6,986 nt of DNA from NCBI GenBank assembly GCA_016649675.1, contig JAENXG010000127.1:1-6986 (forward strand), written 5' to 3'. The notes under the pieces were generated by a model. That model was not told the origin of the DNA, did not search any database, and saw only the letters and a program-made list of their open reading frames with translations. Position 1 is the first letter of the stretch. Each line of letters opens with the position of its first letter. This DNA is from Methyloceanibacter sp. (GTDB taxonomy: Bacteria > Pseudomonadota > Alphaproteobacteria > Rhizobiales > Methyloligellaceae). Positions 1 through 6,326 of the stretch are shown here, one piece after another. The position numbers and the translations under genes were made by a program.

Positions 1-168
1 CGCGATGGCAGCGGCACGACCCTCATTCTCGTCGAGCAGAATGCGCGGAAAGGGCTCGAATTCGACGATGTGGGCTACGTGCTGGTGGCGGGCCGGCTTA
101 TCAAAGCGGGCTACGGCAAGGAGCTTCTCGCCGATCCCGACATGGGCCGATTGTTCTTAGGCGGGTAA
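1..168 (+). CDS. livF: LivF-type branched-chain amino acid ABC transporter ATP-binding protein, C-terminal fragment
   Basis: Only the last 55 codons are present, in frame from base 1 to a TAA at 166-168. The fragment reads LILVEQNARKGLEF, then DVGYVLVAGRLIKAG and ELLADPDMGRLFLGG. This matches the end of LivF ATPases: a switch segment VEQN, where Gln takes the place of the usual H-loop His, then a 'GYVL..GR' strand and a closing 'ELLADP...LG' tail. LivF pairs with LivG on the cytoplasmic face of the LivHM permease and powers uptake of branched-chain amino acids or similar solutes. Walker A, signature and Walker B lie upstream of the window, so ATPase competence cannot be judged. UrtE, the urea transporter ATPase, has a similar tail and is the main alternative. 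The stop codon is immediately followed by the stop codon of the opposing gene. Confidence 0.85.
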   Translation, partial: RDGSGTTLILVEQNARKGLEFDDVGYVLVAGRLIKAGYGKELLADPDMGRLFLGG

Positions 169-1272
169 TTAGAGCGCGTCGCCGGCGTAGACCGTGGCCT
201 CGCAAGGCCGCGATGCCTTCTTGAACAGCGCGCAGGCCTGCGCCGCCTCAGCGGCATTGGAGAAGGGGCCGGCGATCAGCCGCCACTTCTTGTCGGGGGC
301 AAGCACCCGCCTGGGCTGGAGCCCCGCGACCAGCGCCGAATGATTGGTGAGGAACTCGCGCCACAGCGGCCGGAGACCGTCCTGCTTGGCCACGGTGCCG
401 ATCTCGATGCCGTAGCGCGTGCTGCCGTCATTGGCGGCAGGCGGCAGAGCGACTGGATCCAAGCTTGCGCTCTCGGTGGTGCCAGCCGGCTTGCCGCTCT
501 CGGTGGCCCCTGCCGGCTTCGCGCTCTCATTGCTTGCTGAAGGTGATGGGGAGGGCGCTTCCTCGGAAGCGGCCGATGCGTCGCTGTCGGCGCTGTCTGC
601 GCCGCCCGCGTCGGGTTCTTCGTCAAGCGGCGCCGAAGCGACAGAGGGCGGCTCCGCCGGCTTCACGCTGGGCTTCGGCTCGAGAGCGGCCTGCTGGGTG
701 GGCTTGGCCGCTTCAGGAGGGGTCGGGGAAGGCTTGGTCTCCGCGGCGGGGGCGGGCTTGACCTCCTCGGCGGGTTTCGTCTCGACAGGCTTAGGCTCGG
801 GAGGCTTCACCTTCGCCTGCTCGGCCGGTGGGGTCGCTGGAGGCGTGGGCGCGGACGTCGCCTCAGGCTTCTTTGCGGGCGCGACCGGTTCCGGCGTGGG
901 CGAAGAGGTGCTGCCGGAGGACCCCGGGGGCAATGAGGCAACGGGCCCAACAACCTTCTCGATCGGCTTCAGCCGCGTGTTGATCTCGGCCATTTGCTGC
1001 GACAGTTGTCGCAGCGTGGCCTTGATCTCGGCGAGCTCGGGGTCGCTTCCGCCATTCGTGCCAAGCGAGCCCGAGGCGAACGTGTCGGTTCCGGAAGACG
1101 GGGCCCCGCCAACCGGGAGCGGACTGAACCGGCCGAGCTGGCCGCCAAAGGCGCTCGGGTCGATGAAAACGCTGAACAGATAGATGCTCGAAAAGCCGGC
1201 GAGCACGATCCAGAAGAACGCGAAAAAGCCGCGCGTCCAGTTGCGAGAGCCGCTCCGGCGATCCTTGACCAT
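169..1272 (-). CDS. Membrane-anchored SPOR-domain protein with proline-rich linker
   Basis: A 367-residue bitopic membrane protein. A basic N-terminus (MVKDRRSGSRNWTR) precedes one hydrophobic segment at about 16-37, giving a predicted N-in topology with the rest periplasmic. Residues 77-107 look like a short coiled coil (AEIKATLRQLSQQMAEINTR). Residues 112-284 are low complexity: first Pro/Lys/Glu-rich and TonB-like, then acidic and Ser-rich at 216-250, then a tandem KPAG repeat. Residues 287-363 fit a SPOR domain: YGIEIG strand, LWREF helix, WRLIAGPF strand, AAEAAQACALFKK helix and a final strand. SPOR domains bind glycan strands lacking stem peptides, often at the division septum (family knowledge). 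The only cysteines are C347 and C357. The start is backed by a GGGAGG site 9 bases upstream. It is divergent from glmU. The SPOR call rests on pattern, not a profile search. Specific role unknown. Confidence 0.85.
   Translation of the reverse strand: MVKDRRSGSRNWTRGFFAFFWIVLAGFSSIYLFSVFIDPSAFGGQLGRFSPLPVGGAPSSGTDTFASGSLGTNGGSDPELAEIKATLRQLSQQMAEINTRLKPIEKVVGPVASLPPGSSGSTSSPTPEPVAPAKKPEATSAPTPPATPPAEQAKVKPPEPKPVETKPAEEVKPAPAAETKPSPTPPEAAKPTQQAALEPKPSVKPAEPPSVASAPLDEEPDAGGADSADSDASAASEEAPSPSPSASNESAKPAGATESGKPAGTTESASLDPVALPPAANDGSTRYGIEIGTVAKQDGLRPLWREFLTNHSALVAGLQPRRVLAPDKKWRLIAGPFSNAAEAAQACALFKKASRPCEATVYAGDAL
193..212. terminator. GC-rich hairpin near the livF/SPOR convergence (possible terminator)
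   Basis: An 8-bp stem, CGTGGCCT paired with AGGCCGCG around a CGCA tetraloop, with one G-T wobble. It starts 24 bases after the livF stop and lies inside the last codons of the opposing SPOR gene, around the C357 codon. The two genes have no gap between them, so any factor-independent stop for livF would have to sit here. No clear T-run follows on either strand, so it may only be structured coding sequence. Confidence 0.2.
469..528 (-). repeat. 27-bp tandem repeat in the SPOR-protein linker
   Basis: Two full units at 469-495 and 496-522 match at 22 of 27 bases, and a third partial unit (gctctc) follows at 523-528. On the coding strand each unit encodes nine residues of the form [AG]KPAG[AT]TES, in the linker at about residues 249-268 of the SPOR protein. 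The period is a multiple of three, so copy-number change would lengthen or shorten the linker without a frameshift. Confidence 0.75.
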
Positions 1273-1281
1273 GGTTCGAAG

Positions 1282-1287
1282 CCTCCC
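1282..1287 (-). promoter_or_regulatory. Ribosome binding site for the membrane SPOR protein
   Basis: On the - strand, GGGAGG lies 9 bases before the ATG at 1272-1270. It is one of only two clear Shine-Dalgarno sites in the window and fixes the start that gives a short basic N-terminus followed by the membrane segment. Confidence 0.7.
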
Positions 1288-1425
1288 GTTCAGAAATTCA
1301 GGCGCAAAAGCGACGTCAATAAGGCTTGGCCTAAGATTTGCGCCGCGGCCAAACGGCAGACTTACTCACTCTGCGCTGCCGGTCAAATTCCCCGTTACCA
1401 GGAACCCGCCGCGGCCGACGAATGG

Positions 1426-1441
1426 GAGGGTTATGGCCCTC
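1426..1441 (+). other. Perfect 5-bp hairpin in the glmU upstream region
   Basis: GAGGG at 1426-1430 pairs with CCCTC at 1437-1441 around the six-base loop TTATGG. The left arm is Shine-Dalgarno-like and the loop holds the ATG of an eight-codon frame, MALVLALD, ending in TAG at 1457-1459. If transcription starts upstream, the hairpin would lie in the glmU leader. A stem this short can arise by chance, and a function is not shown. Confidence 0.25.
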
Positions 1442-1617
1442 GTCTTGGCTTTGGACTAGACAGGTCGCCTTCCACGCGCTCGAGACAGCGATTCGCGCTT
1501 TGCCCCTCGCAACACAGGATTAACGACCTTAAGTGTCACCATCTCCTTTCCGCGCTTGTCGGGGCACGCTTTTTGCTGGATCCCCCAAGGCGTAATTTGA
1601 CAGCGATCTAGACCCGC

Positions 1618-2991
1618 ATGATCCAACCCTCTGCTCTCGCCATCGTCCTTGCCGCCGGCAAGGGCACGCGGATGAAGTCGGACCTGCCCAAGGTGATGCA
1701 CCGGCTCGCCGGGGCCACCCTGCTCGCCCATGTGCTTCGGGCCGCCAAGGCGGCTGCGGTCGACCGCATCGCCGTCGTCGTGGGTCCTGGCATGGAGCAG
1801 GTCGGTGCCGCGGCAAGCGTGCTCGATCCGAAGCTGCAAACCTTCGTCCAGGCCGAGCAGCGCGGGACTGCCGACGCGGTCAAAGCCGCGCGCGAGGCCT
1901 TCGAGGACTTCCACGGTCACGTGCTCATTCTTTATGGCGACACGCCGCTGTTGCGGCCCGAGACCCTCGACAAGGTCCGCGGCGAGCTTGAAGCGGGGGC
2001 CGATCTCGTCGTGATCGGCTTCGAGGCCGAAGACCCGACCGGGTATGGCCGGCTCCTGCTCGACGACCGGGGAGGGCTCGCCGGCATCCGCGAGGAGAAG
2101 GACGCCAACGACCAGGAGCGGGCGCTCACGCTGTGCAATTCCGGGATCATGGCCTTCCGCTCGAGCAAGACCCTGCTCGGCCTTCTCGGGCGGATCGGCA
2201 ACGACAACGCCAAGGGCGAGTTTTATCTCACCGACGCGGTGGCGCTCGCCCACGGCGACAGGCTCGAGACGCGCATGGTGCTGTCGGACCAGGAGGAGGT
2301 GCTCGGCGTCAACTCGCGCGCCGAGCTCGCCATGGCTGAGGGCGCCATGCAGCGACGCCTCCGCGCGCTCGTCATGGCCAATGGCGCAACCCTCACTGCG
2401 CCCGAGACGGTCTTTCTCAGCCATGACACGCGCATCGGCAAAGACGTGGTGATCGAGCCGCATGTGGTGATCGGCGAGCGCGTTGTCATCGAGGACGGCG
2501 CAACCATCAGAGGCTTCTGCCATATCGAAGGCGCGAAGATCGGACCGGGCGCGATCGTCGGACCTTTCGCGCGGCTCAGGCCCGGAGCCTCGCTCGCCAA
2601 GGACGCCCATGTCGGCAACTTCGTCGAGATCAAGCAGGCGGAGATCGCCGAGGGCGCCAAGGTCAACCATCTCACCTATATCGGCGATGCGAGCGTCGGC
2701 GCGCGCGCTAACGTCGGCGCCGGCACCATAACCTGCAACTATGACGGCTTCGCCAAGCACCGCACCGAGATCGGAGCCGGGGCCTTTATCGGCTCGAACT
2801 CTTCGCTCATAGCTCCGGTCAAGATCGGGGAGGGCGCCTATATCGGATCGGGAAGCGTCATCTCCAAGGACGTTGCCGCCGATGCTCTGGCGCTCACGCG
2901 CAGCCCCCAGGAGGAGCGTCAAGGATGGGCGGCGCGGGTGCGCGAGCGGCGTGGCCGCACGCCGAAGAACGCCGGAAACAAAGGGACATAG
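1618..2991 (+). CDS. glmU: Bifunctional GlmU: GlcN-1-P acetyltransferase / GlcNAc-1-P uridylyltransferase
   Basis: GlmU acetylates glucosamine-1-phosphate with acetyl-CoA and then transfers UMP from UTP, giving UDP-GlcNAc in the cytoplasm for peptidoglycan and lipid A. The 457 residues match the usual length (E. coli about 456). The N-terminal pyrophosphorylase domain (about 1-235) has LAAGKGTRM at 11-19 with PK at 24-25, QAEQRGT at 78-84, YGD with metal ligand D108, DPTGYGR at 139-145 and N232. The C-terminal left-handed beta-helix (about 255-430) has hexapeptide repeats and RPG at 321-323, K339, catalytic H351 in NHLTYIGD, Y354, N365, S393 and R428. These line up with E. coli R333, K351, H363, Y366, N377, S405 and R440. 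The ATG start lacks a clear Shine-Dalgarno site but is the only Met ahead of the nucleotide-binding motif. glmS follows after 66 bases, likely in one operon. Nothing suggests impairment. Confidence 0.97.
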   Translation: MIQPSALAIVLAAGKGTRMKSDLPKVMHRLAGATLLAHVLRAAKAAAVDRIAVVVGPGMEQVGAAASVLDPKLQTFVQAEQRGTADAVKAAREAFEDFHGHVLILYGDTPLLRPETLDKVRGELEAGADLVVIGFEAEDPTGYGRLLLDDRGGLAGIREEKDANDQERALTLCNSGIMAFRSSKTLLGLLGRIGNDNAKGEFYLTDAVALAHGDRLETRMVLSDQEEVLGVNSRAELAMAEGAMQRRLRALVMANGATLTAPETVFLSHDTRIGKDVVIEPHVVIGERVVIEDGATIRGFCHIEGAKIGPGAIVGPFARLRPGASLAKDAHVGNFVEIKQAEIAEGAKVNHLTYIGDASVGARANVGAGTITCNYDGFAKHRTEIGAGAFIGSNSSLIAPVKIGEGAYIGSGSVISKDVAADALALTRSPQEERQGWAARVRERRGRTPKNAGNKGT

Positions 2992-3041
2992 AGCGTGAAT
3001 TGCGACACACAACCGCGCCAATTAGCCAGTAACCAGGGTCT

Positions 3042-3055
3042 GAGGGAGTAGGGGA
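3042..3055 (+). promoter_or_regulatory. Ribosome binding site for glmS
   Basis: A purine-rich stretch, GAGGGAGTAGGGGA, lies just before the ATG at 3058. The GAGGGAG part ends 9 bases upstream, which is good spacing, and the start it sets puts the catalytic Cys directly after Met. The 66-base glmU-glmS gap shows no glmS ribozyme-like element and no terminator, which fits translation from a shared transcript. Confidence 0.65.
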
Positions 3056-3057
3056 CG

Positions 3058-4878
3058 ATGTGCGGTATCGTTGGCGTTCTCGGCAAAGGTCCGGTCGCCG
3101 AGCAACTGGTCGACGCGCTGAAGCGCCTCGAATATCGCGGCTACGATTCCGCAGGCGTTGCCACCGTGGAGAACGGCCATCTCGGCCGGCGGCGCGCTGA
3201 AGGCAAGCTGCGCAATCTCGAGCAGCGCCTCAAATCCTCTCCGCTCTACGGCGACACCGGCATCGGCCATACCCGCTGGGCCACCCACGGCAAGCCGGTC
3301 GAGGCCAATGCGCACCCGCATATGACCGACCAGGTGTCGGTCGTGCATAACGGCATCATCGAGAACTTCCGTGCGCTGAAAGAGGAACTCATCGCCGAAG
3401 GCGCCGAGTTCACCAGCGACACCGATACCGAGGTCATCGCTCATCTCATCACCCGCGAGCTGAAAGCGGGCAGCGACCCGGTCCGCGCCGTGTACCATAC
3501 GCTGAAGCGCCTCGAAGGCGCGTTTGCGCTCGCCATGATCTTCCGCGGCTATGACGATCTGATGATCGTGGCACGCCAGGGCAGTCCGCTCGCCATCGGC
3601 TATGGTGACGGCGAGATGTTCGTCGGCTCCGATGCGATCGCGCTCGCGCCCTTCACCGACGCCATCGCTTATCTCGAGGATGGCGACTGGGCGGTGCTGA
3701 CGCGGAACGGCGTGGCCATTCGCGACCGCAACGGCAAGGCGGTGGAGCGGCCGGTCACGCGCTCGCAGGCGACCGCCTTCGTCGTCGACAAGGGCAACCA
3801 CCGCCACTTCATGGCCAAAGAGATTTACGAGCAGCCGGAAGTGATCGGCCACACGCTTGCCGCCTATGTCGATCTTGCCGCCAACCGCATCGATATGCCG
3901 GCGCTTCCCTTCGACTTCGCCAACGTCCACCGCCTCTCGCTCTCGGCCTGCGGCACCGCCTTCTATGCCTGCCTCGTCGCCAAATATTGGTTTGAGCGCT
4001 GGGCACGGCTCCCGGTCGACGTCGATATCGCGTCGGAATTCCGCTACCGCGAGACGGCGCTCGATGAGGGCGGCGCCGCCCTGTTCGTCTCGCAGTCGGG
4101 CGAGACGGCCGACACGCTGGCGACGCTCCGCTACTGCCGCGCGCAAGGTCAGCACATCGTCTCGGTCGTCAATGTGCAGGAGTCTTCCATCGCCCGGGAG
4201 TCCGATGCGGTGCTGCCGACGCTGGCCGGTCCAGAGATCGGGGTGGCCTCGACCAAGGCCTTCACCTGCCAGCTGACCGTGCTCGCTTGCCTTGCCATCG
4301 CCGCCGGCAAGGCGCGCGGGGTTATCGGGCCAGCGCTCGAGGCCGAGCTCGTGCAGGCGCTGGCGGAGGTCCCGCGCCATATGGCCACGGTGCTGCGCGA
4401 CGAGCGGCCTTACGAGACGCTTGCCCACGGCCTCTCGAAAGCCCGCGACGTACTCTATCTCGGCCGCGGCTCGAGCTACCCGATGGCGCTAGAAGGCGCG
4501 CTGAAGCTCAAGGAGATCTCCTACATCCACGCCGAAGGCTATGCCGCCGGTGAGCTGAAGCACGGGCCCATCGCGCTGATCGACGAGAAAATGCCGGTCA
4601 TCGTCATTGCGCCGCGCGACGACCTTTTCGAGAAGACCGTCTCGAACATGCAGGAGGTTGCGGCGCGGGGCGGGCAGATCGTGCTGGTTAGCGATGCCGA
4701 TCCGGCGAGCACCGGCTGCGCGATCTCAACCCATCTCGCGGTGCCGCCGGTGCACCGCTTCGTCACGCCGCTTGTCTATGCCGTGCCGATACAGCTGATT
4801 GCCTATCATACCGCGGTCTTTATGGGCACCGACGTAGATCAGCCGCGGAACCTCGCAAAATCTGTGACGGTAGAATAG
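3058..4878 (+). CDS. glmS: Glutamine--fructose-6-phosphate aminotransferase (isomerizing)
   Basis: GlmS converts fructose-6-phosphate and glutamine to glucosamine-6-phosphate and glutamate, the committing step of amino-sugar synthesis. The 606 residues match the family (E. coli 609). The protein begins MCGIVGVLG, so removal of Met exposes the Cys nucleophile of the class II glutaminase domain (about 2-235). That domain also has HTRWATHGKP at 71-80, HNGIIENF at 97-104 and SDTDTE at 120-125. The first SIS domain (about 285-420) has SACGTAFYA at 296-304, SQSGETADT at 345-353 and GVASTKAFT at 395-403. The second (about 455-590) has GRGSSYPMALEGALKLKE at 469-486 and ELKHGPIALI, with H502 matching the E. 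coli isomerase His504. The C-terminus DQPRNLAKSVTVE carries K601, matching the E. coli Lys603 that binds the sugar. No ribozyme control is visible. It is probably cotranscribed with glmU. Confidence 0.98.
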   Translation: MCGIVGVLGKGPVAEQLVDALKRLEYRGYDSAGVATVENGHLGRRRAEGKLRNLEQRLKSSPLYGDTGIGHTRWATHGKPVEANAHPHMTDQVSVVHNGIIENFRALKEELIAEGAEFTSDTDTEVIAHLITRELKAGSDPVRAVYHTLKRLEGAFALAMIFRGYDDLMIVARQGSPLAIGYGDGEMFVGSDAIALAPFTDAIAYLEDGDWAVLTRNGVAIRDRNGKAVERPVTRSQATAFVVDKGNHRHFMAKEIYEQPEVIGHTLAAYVDLAANRIDMPALPFDFANVHRLSLSACGTAFYACLVAKYWFERWARLPVDVDIASEFRYRETALDEGGAALFVSQSGETADTLATLRYCRAQGQHIVSVVNVQESSIARESDAVLPTLAGPEIGVASTKAFTCQLTVLACLAIAAGKARGVIGPALEAELVQALAEVPRHMATVLRDERPYETLAHGLSKARDVLYLGRGSSYPMALEGALKLKEISYIHAEGYAAGELKHGPIALIDEKMPVIVIAPRDDLFEKTVSNMQEVAARGGQIVLVSDADPASTGCAISTHLAVPPVHRFVTPLVYAVPIQLIAYHTAVFMGTDVDQPRNLAKSVTVE

Positions 4879-4922
4879 TCTACAGCCTCGGATTTGCCCG
4901 ATTTCTTTGTTTGAGCAATGAC

Positions 4923-6185
4923 ATGGCGGATCATCGGAAGTGCTTCCGGCCGCGCCGTCATGCTTTCGGCGGGCGTTTCTTCCCGCGCGGGCGCATTTTC
5001 GGCGCAGCGCTTGCGCTTCTCGCTGCCCTCGGGCCTGCCCTTGCCGAGGACTCAGGCCTCACTAACGGCGCCGCTTCGCTCGCCGCCGGCAAATACGACA
5101 ATGCGGTGCGCCAGCTCTCGGCCACGGTCAATTCGGAGAACGCCTCTCCGGGCGAAGCCGCCAAGGCGCTCTATCTCCGAGGCATCGCCTATCGCAAGCT
5201 CGGCCAGCCTGCCCGCGCCATTGCCGATCTTGGCGCTGCGATCTGGCTCGGGCTAGGCGAGCAGGACCGGGTCAAGGCGCTGGTTAATCGCGGCCTTGCC
5301 TTCCAGGCCGCGGGGCTTGCCAGCCAGGGCGAGGCGGAGATCGCTTTAGCGCGCAAGGCTGGCGGGAGCGGCACGGTCGATCAGCTTATTGCCGAGGGTG
5401 GGGGCGCAGCCGAAGGGCCTGCCGCCATCGCCGCCTTCTCAACCGAGGTTCGCCCCGAAGATCAGGGCGGATCGAGCGCTGCCGCGCGCGCCAGCGCCGA
5501 GCCGCTGCCCGGCTTTAATACGTCGGTCTCTGGCGGGGCGCCGCCGCCTTCGACCCGCACCGCCGACTCGTCCCCGAAATCTGCGGGAGATGCGCCAAGC
5601 TCCTGGAGCACGTCGGCGTCGGTCGAGGGGGAGTCCCCCAAGCCCAGCGGCGGCAATCGCCTCACCCGCTGGTTCGGCTCTGTGACCGACTCTTCGGGGA
5701 GCGCCGCTTCAGAACCTCCGAGCACGCCCGCCGCTCCGCCGAGCGCGCCGCGTGCCGCACCGCCACCGGCGTCCGCTCCGGTCAATCCGAGCTGGACGAC
5801 CAAGACCGAAACCCAAGATGCGGCCTCCGGCGACGAAGGTGGCGGCCAAAGCAAGGGCTGGGGACGCTGGTTCAATAAGAAGACGGCCGAAGCGGAACCG
5901 GCAGCTGAGCCGACAGCGCCGCCTCCTTCAGCTGCCGGCGGCGGCTATCGCCTGCAACTCGCCTCGAGCCAATCGGAGGAGGACGCGAAGGCGCTGTGGA
6001 AGAAGGTCGCCAGCGCGAACCCCGAGCTCGCCGCCAAGCAGCCGGAAATCGAGAAAGTCGACATCGGCAATTTCGGAACTTTCTACAGCCTCAAGATCGG
6101 ACCCTTCCCGGACAAGGCGGAAAGCCTTAAGCTTTGCAATGCGCTGAAGCGAAGCGGAGTTGATTGTCTTCTCGCAACGCCGTAA
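4923..6185 (+). CDS. Exported TPR and SPOR-domain protein
   Basis: A 420-residue envelope protein. A basic N-region and hydrophobic core (GAALALLAALGPALA, 27-41) form a signal peptide, with likely cleavage before EDSG. Residues 47-146 hold two to three TPR-like helical repeats, the clearest being ALYLRGIAYRKLGQPARAIA and ALVNRGLAFQAAGLASQGEA. Residues about 155-338 form a Ser/Pro/Ala/Gly-rich disordered linker with two RWF motifs (249-251 and 315-317). Residues 342-419 fit a SPOR domain: YRLQLASS strand, DAKALWKK helix, FYSLKIGPF strand, ESLKLCNALKR helix and final strand. The mature protein has only two cysteines, C405 and C415. Known SPOR domains bind denuded glycans, and the TPRs suggest a protein partner in the periplasm. 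The start is uncertain: this ATG and an in-frame TTG at 4911 both lack a good Shine-Dalgarno site. The gene begins 44 bases after glmS, so cotranscription is plausible. Exact role unknown. Confidence 0.85.
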   Translation: MADHRKCFRPRRHAFGGRFFPRGRIFGAALALLAALGPALAEDSGLTNGAASLAAGKYDNAVRQLSATVNSENASPGEAAKALYLRGIAYRKLGQPARAIADLGAAIWLGLGEQDRVKALVNRGLAFQAAGLASQGEAEIALARKAGGSGTVDQLIAEGGGAAEGPAAIAAFSTEVRPEDQGGSSAAARASAEPLPGFNTSVSGGAPPPSTRTADSSPKSAGDAPSSWSTSASVEGESPKPSGGNRLTRWFGSVTDSSGSAASEPPSTPAAPPSAPRAAPPPASAPVNPSWTTKTETQDAASGDEGGGQSKGWGRWFNKKTAEAEPAAEPTAPPPSAAGGGYRLQLASSQSEEDAKALWKKVASANPELAAKQPEIEKVDIGNFGTFYSLKIGPFPDKAESLKLCNALKRSGVDCLLATP

Positions 6186-6326
6186 AGCGCATTATTCCCG
6201 CATGACGCGTGCAAGCTTTTAGGGCATTTCCGAGCTGGCTCCAGGTTTGCAACGAGGGCATGCTATCAACGCTTCCGCACCATCATCGAGCCCGTTCGCT
6301 TCTCTCTTTCACCTCCCTGAAGTCTC
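6186..6326. other. Intergenic gap before the DUF502 gene
   Basis: This 141-base gap has no open frame worth calling. At 6200-6212, GCATG and CGTGC can pair around ACG (one G-T wobble), followed by AAGCTTTT, which is at best a weak terminator for the upstream gene. At 6299-6318 an almost pure pyrimidine tract runs up to the DUF502 start, where a purine-rich ribosome site would be expected. I see no convincing promoter. Confidence 0.4.

Larger units (their letters stand above)
1273..1617. other. Divergent intergenic region between the SPOR gene and glmU
   Basis: This 345-base stretch separates two divergent genes and must hold their promoters unless they lie inside neighbouring genes. I see no gene in it: the open frames crossing it run on from antisense frames of the flanking genes and have no family-like protein sequence. 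No pair of -35 and -10 boxes with good spacing stands out on the + strand. A TTGACG at about 1313-1318 on the - strand has no convincing -10 partner. A 10-bp direct repeat CGCCGCGGCC occurs at 1341-1350 and 1407-1416, probably a chance effect of high GC. A small hairpin is listed separately. Confidence 0.6.

Noticed and set aside
419..1183. A 254-codon + strand open frame opposite the membrane SPOR gene
   Set aside because: Its low-complexity Gly/Ser/Ala sequence is the reverse of the Pro/Lys/Glu linker. The - strand reading has a membrane helix, a SPOR domain and a good ribosome site.
1597..1602. A perfect TTGACA just upstream of glmU, resembling a -35 box
   Set aside because: It lies 15 bases before the ATG, so its -10 box would fall inside the coding region. 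No later start is possible because the nucleotide-binding motif begins at residue 11.
1456..3021. A 521-codon open frame on the - strand opposite glmU
   Set aside because: It mirrors glmU codon structure in high-GC DNA. The translation is rich in Arg, Asp, Gly, Val and His with no recognisable motif, while glmU on the other strand has every catalytic residue.
2992..3057. Possible glmS ribozyme or riboswitch in the glmU-glmS gap
   Set aside because: The gap is 66 bases, too short for the known glmS ribozyme, which is chiefly found in Gram-positive bacteria, and no matching fold is visible.
3022..4428. A 468-codon open frame on the - strand opposite glmS, exactly adjoining the one opposite glmU
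   Set aside because: It is the antisense shadow of glmS with composition typical of reversed GC-rich codons. The adjoining ends come from the same frame broken by one stop codon.
4870..4912. Small inverted repeats after glmS (GTAGA/TCTAC at 4870-4883 and TCGG/CCGA at 4888-4901 with a T-rich tail)
   Set aside because: Stems of five and four pairs are too short to call a terminator, the first overlaps the glmS stop, and the close spacing to the next gene favours cotranscription.
4918..5256. A 112-codon + strand open frame starting at the ATG at 4918
   Set aside because: It is out of frame with the TPR-SPOR protein, lacks any recognisable domain, and is Arg/Ser/Pro-rich as expected of a shifted frame in GC-rich DNA.
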